Positions 16,717-24,427 of a DNA stretch of 36,243 bases are shown here, piece by piece. The notes beneath the pieces are model-generated. The model saw nothing but the letters and a program-made list of their open reading frames with translations, made no database searches and was not told the DNA's origin. The stretch spans positions 1 through 36,243 of the forward strand of contig JAKEEG010000036.1 in assembly GCA_022616555.1 (NCBI GenBank). The letters are read 5' to 3'. The DNA is from Ignavibacteriota bacterium. GTDB taxonomy: Bacteria; Bacteroidota; Ignavibacteria; UBA10030. Every line of letters starts with the position of its first letter. Positions within the stretch are counted from its first letter, which is position 1. Both the position numbers and the translations under genes were made by a program.

Positions 16717-17652
16717 TCATCCTGCCAACCCCGTCACATCGCCGGCGCTTTTCGCAGCCCTCACCGCGCGGCGAATGGCCTCTGCAGTCACGCTCGCCGC
16801 AATTTCCGCGACAAGGTCGAAATCCGCTTTCACCGCGCCGCAGGAAAGCGCAAACGTCGCGTCGCCGTCATATGACGTATGAGCAGGCACAATCGCGCGA
16901 GCCATGCCGTCGTGCATACGCTGTGCGATACGATGCAATTCGATTTTGCCGAAATCCGCGTTCGTCGCCGCAACAACAAGCGTCGTGTTGGTATTCGCGA
17001 TAACCTTTCCCGCTGCAAACGAGCGTAGCGGGTCGGACTCGCCTGCGAATTTCCCATTCTCTGACCTCGCACCGGCGAGAATTCTTCCATCCTCGCCGAT
17101 AATATCTCCGACTGCATTAACCACTGCAACTGCTCCAACAATTATATCGCCTACAGTTTTCGACGCTCCGCCAAAGCCGCCTTTCATCCTCGTGTCCATT
17201 CCTTTCCACTTCCCCACCGTCGCCCCTGTGCCTGCACCAATATTTCCCTCCTCACTTGGGGCACTTGTAGCATTCTCGCACGCGGCGTATCCCGCGTTCG
17301 CATCGGGACGCACCGTACCGTCGCCTATGTTTAAATCAAATATCACCGCCCCGGGCACAATGGGCACTTTAGCCCAGGGAGTTTCGTAACCGATATTGTG
17401 CTCTGAAAGCCATTTCATCACTCCATCCGCGGCGCTTAAGCCGAACGCACTCCCGCCTGTCAAGAGGATCGCATGCACCTCCTGCATCTTTTTCTCCGGC
17501 GAGAGCAACTCTAGTTCGCGGCTGCCCGGCGAAGCTCCGCGCACTTCATAGCTTGCACGCGTCTTGGGCGGACAAAGTATCACCGTGCACCCTGTGAGCG
17601 CCGTCCTGTCTGTGTAATGACCGATTTTAAATCCCGAGACGGCTGTAATCAT
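16717..17652 (-). CDS. P1/DmpA-family self-processing peptidase/amidase (family S58)
   Basis: 311-residue Ntn-like hydrolase of the DmpA/NylC (P1) family; members cleave N-terminal amino acids, beta-peptides or amide oligomers, and mature by autocleavage. Diagnostic blocks are TGCTVILCPP near the N-terminus, AILLTGGSAFGLSAADGVMKWL, VPGAVIFDL, and GATVGKWKGMDTRMKGGFG. The sequence NTTLVVAATNADFGK matches the NylC-like cleavage region, so self-processing is predicted between Asn222 and Thr223, making Thr223 the nucleophile. In DmpA itself the nucleophile is a Ser. There is no signal peptide, so it is probably cytoplasmic. ATG start at 17652. Confidence 0.9.
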   Translation of the reverse strand: MITAVSGFKIGHYTDRTALTGCTVILCPPKTRASYEVRGASPGSRELELLSPEKKMQEVHAILLTGGSAFGLSAADGVMKWLSEHNIGYETPWAKVPIVPGAVIFDLNIGDGTVRPDANAGYAACENATSAPSEEGNIGAGTGATVGKWKGMDTRMKGGFGGASKTVGDIIVGAVAVVNAVGDIIGEDGRILAGARSENGKFAGESDPLRSFAAGKVIANTNTTLVVAATNADFGKIELHRIAQRMHDGMARAIVPAHTSYDGDATFALSCGAVKADFDLVAEIAASVTAEAIRRAVRAAKSAGDVTGLAG

Positions 17653-17665
17653 AAGAAAATTATGT

Positions 17666-17693
17666 GTGGGAGTTCAATATATCGAACCCCTAC
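17666..17693. repeat. GTAGGGG palindromic repeat (family C)
   Basis: On the minus strand this reads GTAGGGGTTCGATATATTGAACTCCCAC in outline: GTAGGG/CTCCCAC edges with a GTTC...GAAC core. It is the same design as 22846-22871 and lies between the SpoU methyltransferase and the P1 peptidase genes, overlapping the peptidase leader. Confidence 0.65.
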
Positions 17694-17701
17694 ATCTCAA
17701 A

Positions 17702-18478
17702 TTATATGTTTCTCATATGCGCCAGCACTATTCCACACGCAACACCGACATTCAGCGACTCTGCCGAGCCATATCGTGGAATGCTCAACACCACATCGGA
17801 AGCCGCACGGACATCCTCACTCACACCATGTGCCTCACTTCCGAAAACCAGAACTGCTGGCTTTTTCAGTGAGCCATTCGTGTAGTTCTCTTTCCCATCG
17901 CCTGAAAGCGTCGCGACAAAATATCCCGCCCGTCGAAATTGCGCGAGCGCGGACTTTAGATCGACATCTTCTACCATCGGCAAATGAAAAATTGAGCCGG
18001 CCGTAGAGCGCAATACCTTCTCGTTATACAATTCAACGTTCCCTTTGCTCAACAGCACAGTGTCAACACCAAACCAGTCGCAACTCCTAATAATCGAGCC
18101 GAGATTGCCGGGGTCGCTCACTGCATCCAATGCGACCACAAGCGAAGGTTTACCGTCCAGCACATTCTCTATACTATACTCATGCTGCCGCACAACCGCA
18201 ACAACGCCTTGAGAATGCACCGTGCTCGAAATTTGCGTTAACTCTTTTTCGGAGATTCCTTTAACGGGAATCGATTTCTTCCTCGCATTGGCGAGGGTTT
18301 TATTCTCTTCCGGATTTCTATGCGCCGTAGAGACTGCTATCATCTCCACAACGAAGTCCGACCCGACCGCTTCTGCCAGCGGCCGCCAGCCTTCGAGGAG
18401 AAATTTCCTCTCCTGCTCACGATATTTTTTCTGCGTGAGAGAGCGAAGATATTTTATTTCAGATTTTGTCAGGCGCAT
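17702..18478 (-). CDS. SpoU/TrmH-family RNA 2'-O-methyltransferase
   Basis: SAM-dependent ribose methyltransferase of the SPOUT superfamily acting on rRNA or tRNA. 258 residues: an N-terminal L30e-like substrate-binding domain (LTQKKYREQERKFLLEGWRPLAEAV) and the C-terminal trefoil-knot domain with motif 1 DPGNLGSIIRSCDWFG, motif 2 VLVFGSEAHGVS, and motif 3 IPRYGSAESLNVGVACGIVLAHM. This layout fits 23S rRNA methyltransferases such as RlmB or the TsnR/AviRb group; the target nucleotide is not deducible. ATG start at 18478; a palindromic repeat separates it from the mutase gene upstream. Confidence 0.92.
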   Translation of the reverse strand: MRLTKSEIKYLRSLTQKKYREQERKFLLEGWRPLAEAVGSDFVVEMIAVSTAHRNPEENKTLANARKKSIPVKGISEKELTQISSTVHSQGVVAVVRQHEYSIENVLDGKPSLVVALDAVSDPGNLGSIIRSCDWFGVDTVLLSKGNVELYNEKVLRSTAGSIFHLPMVEDVDLKSALAQFRRAGYFVATLSGDGKENYTNGSLKKPAVLVFGSEAHGVSEDVRAASDVVLSIPRYGSAESLNVGVACGIVLAHMRNI

Positions 18479-18500
18479 AATTCAGCGTGCTTTATCTTTT

Positions 18501-18555
18501 CCCCTCCTTGCTCAAGGAGGGGTGTCCCGATCCTTTGTATCGGGACGGGGTGGTT
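18501..18555. repeat. family B palindromic repeat, copy 2
   Basis: CCCCTCCTTG-CT-CAAGGAGGGG (18501-18522) followed by TGTCCCGAT...ATCGGGACGGGGTGGTT. It shares its layout and most bases with 15044-15097. It lies just after the methylmalonyl-CoA mutase stop codon on the minus strand, between the mutase and the methyltransferase genes. The strong stem could attenuate transcription between them. Confidence 0.75.
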
Positions 18556-18564
18556 GACCCTTTG

Positions 18565-20208
18565 TTATTCTTGATATTCGCCCCATATGGATCGTAGAGC
18601 GTCTGATATTTCACCAATAGTAGCATAAGATTCAACCGCAGACAATATGTACGGTATCAAATTCTCTTTCGTTCCAGCTGCCTTTTTAATTGCTTCTAAT
18701 TTCTGCGTAACGAGATTTGTATCTCTCTTCTTCCGTACAGTCATCAGTCTGTCGATTTGTTTTACGCGCAGGCTTTCGTCAATGTGCAACAGCTCTGGCT
18801 GTTCCTCATCGGAGTCCTGGAACTGGTTCACGCCCACGATAATCTTCTCCTTCTTCTCTATCGCCATCTGATACTCATACGCGCTCTGGGCGATCTGCGT
18901 TTGGTAATACTGCTGCTCAATGGCTCGCACAGCGCCGCCCATCTCATCGATTTTCTTGATATAATCCCACGCCTTGGCTTCAATCTCATCACAAAGCGCT
19001 TCGACAAAATACGAGCCGCCGAGCGGGTCGATGGTATTTATCACTCCCGATTCATACGCAATCACTTGCTGCGTGCGAAGGGCGAGCCGGGCGGATTGCT
19101 CCGTCGGTAATGCGAGAGCCTCATCGCGCGCGTTGGTATGAAGCGACTGTCCGCCACCCAACACTGCTGCAAGTGCCTGCAGGGTCACTCGCACCACATT
19201 GTTGTCGATTTGTTGAGCAGTGAGTGTCGAACCGCCCGTCTGCGCGTGGAAGCGCAGTTTCATTGAATCGGGATTCTTCGCGCCGAACCGCTCCCTCATA
19301 ATCTTTGCCCAAATGCGCCGCGCGACGCGGAATTTCGCAATCTCCTCGAAAAAATTATTATGCGCATTGAAAAAGAACGAGAGCTGCCCCCCAAACGTAT
19401 CTACATTCAGCCCTGCATCAATCGCCGCTTGCACGTAGGCGATGGCATTCGAGAGTGTAAACGCCACCTCCTGCACTGCCGTCGAACCCGCCTCGCGAAT
19501 ATGGTAGCCGCTGATAGAAATCGTGTTCCACTTCGGCAAGTTCTGGCTGCACCATTGGAACGTATCCGTCACCAGCCGCATCGACGGTCCCGGCGGATAA
19601 ATATGCGTGCCGCGCGCGATGTATTCTTTTAAAATGTCATTCTGCACTGTGCCGGAGATGTTTTTGAGATTTGCACCCTGTTTCCTCGCCACAGCGACAT
19701 ACAGACATAACAATATTGCCGCCGTTGCGTTAATCGTCATCGAAGTTGTAACCTTCTCGAGCTGAATCCCCTCAAAGAGCATCTCCAGATCCGCCAGCGA
19801 ATCGATGGCGACCCCTACCTTCCCCACCTCACCCTCTGCCACCGGGTGGTCGGAGTCGTACCCCATCTGCGTCGGTAAGTCGAACGCTACCGAAAGCCCA
19901 GTGGTGCCCTGCGAGATTAAAAAACGATAGCGCTTGTTCGATTCCTCCGCAGTGCCGAATCCCGCGTACTGTCGCATAGTCCACAATCGACTTCGGTACA
20001 TCGTCGGGTAAATCCCTCGCGTATACGGATACTCGCCCGGAAATCCCAACTTCTCCGTGTATTCGCCGTCGCGCGGCACGTAGAGTCGCTCGACCTCAAT
20101 GTGCGAGTCGGTCTCAAACTTCCCCTGCCGCTCACTCACCTTTTTGAGCGTCGGCTCAACCAGCTCCTTTTCCCACCGGGATTTTTCTTTGTCAATATTG
20201 TTTTTCAC
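18565..20208 (-). CDS. mcmA1: methylmalonyl-CoA mutase, large (catalytic) subunit of the split type
   Basis: Adenosylcobalamin-dependent isomerase interconverting methylmalonyl-CoA and succinyl-CoA. At 547 residues it contains the substrate-binding TIM barrel only; the B12-binding domain must come from a separate small subunit, which is not in this window. The residues that read the carboxylate are present: Tyr81 in [13 protein letters not shown] and Arg199 in [18 protein letters not shown] (positions 89 and 207 of the Propionibacterium enzyme), with Gln189 and His236 (ISGYH) also conserved at the same offset of eight. Isobutyryl- and 2-hydroxyisobutyryl-CoA mutases differ at the first two, so methylmalonyl-CoA is the likely substrate. 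The start is a GTG at 20208. It lies 74 bases downstream of comEC. Confidence 0.93.
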   Translation of the reverse strand: MKNNIDKEKSRWEKELVEPTLKKVSERQGKFETDSHIEVERLYVPRDGEYTEKLGFPGEYPYTRGIYPTMYRSRLWTMRQYAGFGTAEESNKRYRFLISQGTTGLSVAFDLPTQMGYDSDHPVAEGEVGKVGVAIDSLADLEMLFEGIQLEKVTTSMTINATAAILLCLYVAVARKQGANLKNISGTVQNDILKEYIARGTHIYPPGPSMRLVTDTFQWCSQNLPKWNTISISGYHIREAGSTAVQEVAFTLSNAIAYVQAAIDAGLNVDTFGGQLSFFFNAHNNFFEEIAKFRVARRIWAKIMRERFGAKNPDSMKLRFHAQTGGSTLTAQQIDNNVVRVTLQALAAVLGGGQSLHTNARDEALALPTEQSARLALRTQQVIAYESGVINTIDPLGGSYFVEALCDEIEAKAWDYIKKIDEMGGAVRAIEQQYYQTQIAQSAYEYQMAIEKKEKIIVGVNQFQDSDEEQPELLHIDESLRVKQIDRLMTVRKKRDTNLVTQKLEAIKKAAGTKENLIPYILSAVESYATIGEISDALRSIWGEYQE

Positions 20209-20282
20209 TCAACGATTCCCTTGTTCCACTATTCCATCACTCCATCACCCGTTACGCAACTGCTTAACTACTCCATACTCAA
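20209..20282. repeat. degenerate simple-sequence tract
   Basis: On the minus strand the 74 bases between the comEC stop and the mutase start are a run of slightly varied words of the type GGAGTAGTT, GGAGTGATGG and GGAATAGTGGAA. This looks like a decayed short tandem repeat rather than a promoter or terminator. A similar but different simple tract (AGTTGCC, AGTTTCC, GTTCCC words) lies at 23475-23521 just beyond the phosphomutase-like gene. Confidence 0.45.
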
Positions 20283-22709
20283 CTACTCCCCACCCCTCCA
20301 ATCAACAACCCCCCACATCTTACCATCGCTCTCCAACACAATCGCGCCTTCTTTGTCTGTGCGATGGATCTCAACTCCGCGTTGCCGCAACGTCTTCAGC
20401 ACTTCAGGCGACGGGTGGTTGAACTTGTTGTTCTTCCCAACCGATATGACCGCCACCTCCGGCTGAATGGCGCCTATAAACTCTGCGCTTGAGCTTGTGA
20501 TGCTTCCGTGATGCCCCACCTTCAACACCGAACTGCTTAGTGTCCCGCCGTACCGTCCTAGCAATTTTGCTTCGACGCTTTTTTCCGCGTCGCCAACCAG
20601 CAACAGTTCGCACGAGCTGAATATAAGTTTAACAACTAATGACGCATTATTCAAACTCTCAGCGCTATCCTGTTGAAAGAATGGGTGGAGGACATACAGT
20701 CGTATGAATTCATCAATGTTGATGCGGTCTCCCACCTCATACCGAGCAACGGGAATGCCATATTCCACGGCTTTTTGATGGATTTGATTGTACGTATAAC
20801 TCTCTCCCGCCACCGTCGGCTCCACGAGTTGTCGTACATTGAAATGATCGAGAAGGTACGGTACTCCTCCAATGTGATCGCTGTGCGGATGCGATATGAT
20901 AAGTGCGTCCAGTGTGCCGATACCTTTATACTGAAGCAACGGAGCAATTGTCCGCTCTCCCGAATCAAACGTATCCGACCTGCTCCCTGCGTCAAGCAGT
21001 ACATTTTTGCCTGAAGGAAATTCAATGAGAATCGCATCGCCCTGCCATACGTCAATAAAAGTTATCCGGAGCTTCGCTTCCTCCGCGCGCAAAACGGAGG
21101 AATACACAACGGCGTTTCCAATAACAAGAGCAGCAATCAAAAATATTTTTATGAGCGCACGATTCCTAAAGTGTACAGCGCCAATGACCCCCGCATAGTA
21201 CAAAAACGGGAATGAAGCATCCAACCGCGCCGTGCTTACCGAGGCAATCGGCATGCCCGCCGCGAACTTGACAATTTCGAGTAGCCATGAAACGAAAAGG
21301 TCGTTCACCGCTGCGTAATTCTGCGCGAACCATGTCGAGAAAGATGAGAAGACGAGCGTCGTAAAACCGAGCGTTACATTGACTCCCACAACAGGAACCA
21401 CAATCACGTTCGCAAGCAGTGAAACAATTGATACGCGGTCAAAGTAATATGCCGTGAACGGCAGCGTGCCGATCTGCGCCGCCAAGGACACGATAAACAG
21501 TTGCAGCGCCCACTTGACAACCTTCGGTCGTTGCAACCACACTGGGAGCAACTGCGTAGCCCTCATCAGTATCGGATAAAAATATACAATGGAAAGAACA
21601 GCGGCAAATGACAACTGAAACCCCACATTGAACAAATTATTGCTGTTCCACACCAACAAAATAAGCGCCGCAACACTGAGCGATTGATAGATGTCAACCT
21701 TTCGCTCAACGATAAGGCCTATTAAAATGACAATCGCCATGATGGTCGCCCGCACAACCGACGGCGGCGCGCCGACAAGCAGCATATAGAAGAATAGTCC
21801 GGCGATAGTGCAGAATACAATCAATCTCCTCGGTAACCGGATCAACCCAAATACTCCGTAGAAAACGATGGCGATGACTCCGACGTGCAAACCGGATACG
21901 GCAAGCACGTGGATTGTTCCCGTCTCCACAAACGATTGCCTGACTTCGTCTGGCAGCTTACTCCGGTCGGCAAGCAATATCCCTCGCAGGAATGCCGCCG
22001 CTTGTTCGCTGTGCAGGCTATCAACCTGGTTAAGTAAATGTGAACGAAGCCTACCGGGTAAAACACGCCACGAACCTGCTCCTCCTTCAGTAACTCGCAC
22101 TATGCCTGTATCTCTGACCGCCACCACGCCATGCACACCGTTGAGCTCAAGGTAGCGCCCATAATCGAACTCCCCGGGATTTCGTTGCTGAGGATAATCG
22201 TCAATCACGCCTCTGCCATACACGACGGCGCCAAACTTCACATTCTCAAGCATTTCGCCATACACTGCCGGCTTGCCGTACACCAGCACCCTTCTCTCGA
22301 TGGATTGCAGCACCCCCGCTCTCGACAATCGTTCCAGCGAAAGCACGAACTGCACTCTATTTTGCTTGATCGAAGGCTCTTCGACTATTTTTCCTTCAAA
22401 CACAACTTGTTCGCGTTCTTCGACAGGAATAAGTTTCTTGGCAGTAAAATCATCTCTTTGAAATAACTGTAAACACACTCCCAGCGAAACGACAACGAGA
22501 GCAAGAACAGCACCATGGATACCCAACTGAGAGAACCTGTAAGCAAGGATCACTCCGGAGACAAAGAGCGCCGCCGCAACGACAAAAACTGCCGCGGCAT
22601 CGGGCTGAACATACCGCCCAAATAGAATACCCACACAAAGCAACAGCGCGAACCGTAAGGCAGGTCGTCTGGAAAATACCGTCGTTCGTTGTTCCTGAGA
22701 GGCAGTCAT
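20283..22709 (-). CDS. comEC: ComEC/Rec2-family DNA uptake channel protein
   Basis: Inner-membrane channel for transport of single-stranded DNA during natural transformation. The 808-residue protein has the full layout: two or three N-terminal membrane segments, an OB-fold/DUF4131 region (about 100-205, VVFEGKIVEEPS...VVYGRGVIDDYPQQRNPGEFDYGRYLELNGVHG), the multi-pass Competence domain (about 235-520, starting AFLRGILLADRSKLPDEVRQSFVETGTIHVLAVSGLHVGVI), and a C-terminal metallo-beta-lactamase-like nuclease domain (about 550-800, FIDVWQGDAILIEFPSGKNVLLDAG; ISHPHSDHIGG; LKVGHHGSITSSS; HPSPEVLKTL) with its metal-binding histidines intact. ATG start at 22709. No other competence genes are nearby. 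Confidence 0.95.
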   Translation of the reverse strand: MTASQEQRTTVFSRRPALRFALLLCVGILFGRYVQPDAAAVFVVAAALFVSGVILAYRFSQLGIHGAVLALVVVSLGVCLQLFQRDDFTAKKLIPVEEREQVVFEGKIVEEPSIKQNRVQFVLSLERLSRAGVLQSIERRVLVYGKPAVYGEMLENVKFGAVVYGRGVIDDYPQQRNPGEFDYGRYLELNGVHGVVAVRDTGIVRVTEGGAGSWRVLPGRLRSHLLNQVDSLHSEQAAAFLRGILLADRSKLPDEVRQSFVETGTIHVLAVSGLHVGVIAIVFYGVFGLIRLPRRLIVFCTIAGLFFYMLLVGAPPSVVRATIMAIVILIGLIVERKVDIYQSLSVAALILLVWNSNNLFNVGFQLSFAAVLSIVYFYPILMRATQLLPVWLQRPKVVKWALQLFIVSLAAQIGTLPFTAYYFDRVSIVSLLANVIVVPVVGVNVTLGFTTLVFSSFSTWFAQNYAAVNDLFVSWLLEIVKFAAGMPIASVSTARLDASFPFLYYAGVIGAVHFRNRALIKIFLIAALVIGNAVVYSSVLRAEEAKLRITFIDVWQGDAILIEFPSGKNVLLDAGSRSDTFDSGERTIAPLLQYKGIGTLDALIISHPHSDHIGGVPYLLDHFNVRQLVEPTVAGESYTYNQIHQKAVEYGIPVARYEVGDRINIDEFIRLYVLHPFFQQDSAESLNNASLVVKLIFSSCELLLVGDAEKSVEAKLLGRYGGTLSSSVLKVGHHGSITSSSAEFIGAIQPEVAVISVGKNNKFNHPSPEVLKTLRQRGVEIHRTDKEGAIVLESDGKMWGVVDWRGGE

Positions 22710-22774
22710 AATTCAGGCGTACTTATTTTGGCTATACGCATCCGCGTTTTTTCAAAGATATTCTAAAATTCGAG

Positions 22775-22803
22775 TTGACAAACGCTTTTTCTCGATATAT
22801 ATT
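22775..22803 (+). promoter_or_regulatory. strong sigma70-type promoter A (plus strand)
   Basis: TTGACA (22775-22780), exactly 17 bases, then TATATT (22798-22803). The spacer and flanks (AACGC-TTT...CGATATATATTGGT) are strikingly like promoter B at 22936-22964. It points away from comEC into a region with no protein gene, towards the structured RNA element. Confidence 0.7.
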
Positions 22804-22825
22804 GGTATTCATTAAAATTACATTA

Positions 22826-22935
22826 TTGTAAATATTACAAAATTCGTAGGGGCGTTCAATTGAACGCCCACGCATCATTACAAAATTTGTACAATCTTTT
22901 TACAAAAATTGTACAAACAAATTACAAATCTTGTA
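22826..22935. promoter_or_regulatory. operator-like array of TACAA-N3-TTGTA dyads
   Basis: Four dyads of the form TACAA-N3-TTGTA occur at 22836-22848 (one mismatch), 22879-22891, 22901-22913 and 22923-22935. The last three have centres exactly 22 bases apart (22885, 22907, 22929), so a bound protein would sit on one face of the helix. The last abuts the -35 box of promoter B (22936). A further palindrome, TTGTAAATATTACAA, is at 22826-22840. The spacing and dyad symmetry suggest cooperative binding of a dimeric regulator. Plasmid-style iterons of about this length are an alternative reading. No regulator gene lies next to it. Confidence 0.6.
22846..22871. repeat. GTAGGGGCG palindromic repeat (family C)
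   Basis: Contains the perfect 20-bp palindrome GGGCGTTCAATTGAACGCCC (22850-22869) with GTAG and AC at the edges. Same design as 17666-17693 and, in its edges, 22979-23022. It interrupts the dyad array between the first and second operator-like sites. Confidence 0.75.
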
Positions 22936-22964
22936 TTGCGGAACGCGTTTGCCTGATATATATT
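22936..22964 (+). promoter_or_regulatory. sigma70-type promoter B (plus strand), upstream of the structured RNA
   Basis: TTGCGG (22936-22941), exactly 17 bases, then TATATT (22959-22964). The spacer AACGCGTTT...TGATATATATTAGGT is nearly the same as promoter A. The predicted start is near 22971. It directly follows the last TACAA-N3-TTGTA dyad, so it looks repressible or activatable, and the first substantial element downstream is the structured RNA at 23038. Confidence 0.6.
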
Positions 22965-22978
22965 AGGTGAAATTATCG

Positions 22979-23022
22979 GTAGGGGCGACGGCCTGCCTGC
23001 AGGCAGGGCCCGTCGCCCTTAC
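22979..23022. repeat. GTAGGGGCGACGG palindromic repeat (family C)
   Basis: Arms GGGCGACGG (22983-22991) and CCGTCGCCC (23010-23018) enclose the perfect palindrome CCTGCCTGCAGGCAGG (22992-23007). The core is the same CCTGCCTG type as at 16529-16548. It would lie in the leader of any transcript from promoter B. Confidence 0.75.
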
Positions 23023-23037
23023 GCTGATATCATTGTT

Positions 23038-23361
23038 TCCTGAGATTCCGAAGGTGTATGGCCTTGGCAGCCTCCCGACAAGTTCGAGGCGTATCTGCGG
23101 TCGCTCCGCAGAAGGCTCCAAGGTGAATCGCTGAACACACAATAGCTGTTCAAAGCCAAGAAAAAATGTCAGCCTCGCGCCTCGTCACCCGTGCTGCGGG
23201 TACCAAACGGGCTGATGCGTCAATTTGGTGAAGGCGAGGATGTATATCCTCACCTACATCAACGACGGCTCCACCGGACGAAACAGCCGTACCGGTCGAG
23301 CGCTATAGGGCACGTCCCGCATCGGCAACGCGGGAACACCTTCGGTTCTTAGGAGCTTTTT
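23038..23361 (+). ncRNA. candidate novel multi-branched structured RNA
   Basis: A ~315-nt G+C-rich segment in an otherwise A+T-rich gap, with many perfect stems. Closing helix: TCCTGAG (23038-23044) with CTTAGGA (23348-23354, one G-U), then CCGAAGGTGT (23048-23057) with ACACCTTCGG (23336-23345). Inside, in order: CCTTGG-C-AGCCT (23062-23073) with AGGCTCCAAGG (23113-23123), capped by CTGCGG/CCGCAG (23095-23111); TGAACA/TGTTCA (23132-23152); TCAGCC (23169-23174) with GGCTGA (23210-23215), enclosing ACCCG/CGGGT (23187-23201); GAGGAT/ATCCTC (23236-23251); ACGGCT/AGCCGT (23265-23290); TCCCGC/GCGGGA (23315-23335). TTTTT follows at 23357-23361. No credible ORF covers it, and I see no RNase P, tmRNA, SRP or 6S signature. 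Plus orientation is inferred from promoters A and B and the T-run. Confidence 0.7.
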
Positions 23362-23521
23362 AGAATAACGGAGAATCAAAAAAAGAAAACAGAATACACA
23401 AGAAACATATCGCCCTATCAACCGTCAATACGCTCTGAAGTCAAAAAATTCAGAACGATGAAACAGGATTAGTGTTTCCTTTTCAACTGGGAACAGGAAA
23501 CTGGCAACTCGAAACTGTGCT

Positions 23522-24427
23522 TCATCCCAGGATCTCAAGTATTGCCGGCGTTACATGCGTCAAGTTCTTTACGCGCTTCACAAATTCTTTGCGCGCCTTC
23601 CCAATGGCAATACACGGTACGGGGTTGCGCGTGTGTGACTTTGTCGAAAGGTCTTCGATATTTCCGTGGTCACTGATCATCGCAATGAGTGTCGTGTCCA
23701 AATCAACCGTTTCAATCAAGCCTCCGAGGAACTCATCGAACCTTTCCAGCACATTGACAGCTTTCGACATCTCCCTGCTATGCCCCGCATGGTCGGTCAA
23801 CCAATACTCAAACAGTGTAAAATCGTGCCGGCTCGCAATTTCCGCTAGATGTTTGCCGGCTTCGCGCGAAGTAATCGGTTCAATATCCGGGTGGCCTAAT
23901 TCAGCCCAGCGCTCGCGGACAAAATCCGCAGAGACGGCTTTGTTTGCTTTCAAGATGTCGGCAGTCAACAACGGAGTATTTGACATCATGCACGAAAGCG
24001 TGGTCACGGTCAGTCGTCGTGTGCCGGATTCGGTGTACTCAAAAAATTTCTTCGGGAACGCATTAGCAAAGCACACTGATTTCTCCTGTGCTTTCAATTG
24101 CCTGAAGATGTTTTTTTCGTATATCGTCTGCCTCAGTGCTGTGGGCGGGTAGGGACCAAAATGCTTCTTGATGAGTTTCGGTGCATTGACGCCCGTGAAA
24201 ATCGCCGTTTGTCCCGTTCCGCTTTGCGGCAATCCCTCCACGCCCAGCGTGGCATTGGCTGGTGAGAGTTCTGCAAGTTGAGTGGAAATCCGTTTTCGCC
24301 GAAGACTGAATAGCTCCACGCCCAACAACGATTGCAATTCTGGGAGTTTAGCTTGGAAGATGGGGTTGATAGCAGGGTCGGGTTTACCGATACCGACGCC
24401 GTCAAGGAAAAGGAGGATGATCTTCAC
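23522..24427 (-). CDS. alkaline phosphatase-superfamily metalloenzyme (phosphomutase-like)
   Basis: 301-residue protein of the alkaline phosphatase/independent phosphoglycerate mutase superfamily. Metal-binding features are visible in family order: LFLDGVGIG with Asp9, the nucleophile-type loop SGTGQTAIFTG (Thr74 the probable phosphate-accepting residue), DHAGH (212-216), SDHGNIED (252-259) and SHTRNPVP with His265. This set would bind two divalent metals. It lacks the insert domain of full phosphoglycerate mutases and its substrate is unknown. The start is a GTG that overlaps the dtd stop codon (GTGA), so it is translationally coupled to dtd. It has no signal peptide and should be cytoplasmic. 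Confidence 0.85.
   Translation of the reverse strand: MKIILLFLDGVGIGKPDPAINPIFQAKLPELQSLLGVELFSLRRKRISTQLAELSPANATLGVEGLPQSGTGQTAIFTGVNAPKLIKKHFGPYPPTALRQTIYEKNIFRQLKAQEKSVCFANAFPKKFFEYTESGTRRLTVTTLSCMMSNTPLLTADILKANKAVSADFVRERWAELGHPDIEPITSREAGKHLAEIASRHDFTLFEYWLTDHAGHSREMSKAVNVLERFDEFLGGLIETVDLDTTLIAMISDHGNIEDLSTKSHTRNPVPCIAIGKARKEFVKRVKNLTHVTPAILEILG

Noticed and set aside
22826-22935. CRISPR array or plasmid iterons
   Set aside because: The repeats are short dyads with 22-base centres and no unique spacers of CRISPR length; no rep gene is nearby. Operator array is the simpler reading, though iterons are not fully excluded.
23059-23306. Short ORFs inside the structured segment (starts at 23059, 23166 and 23241, about 21-22 codons each)
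   Set aside because: They are in different frames, lie across stems, and show no coding-like bias or recognisable peptide. Also not a tmRNA tag: no tRNA-like ends or ANDNYALAA-type coding.
23048-23345. 298-bp MITE with 10-bp terminal inverted repeats (CCGAAGGTGT/ACACCTTCGG)
   Set aside because: The ends also pair further out with a G-U wobble and an internal loop, the interior is full of ordered stems, and no target-site duplication is visible. RNA fits better, although a structured mobile RNA is not excluded.
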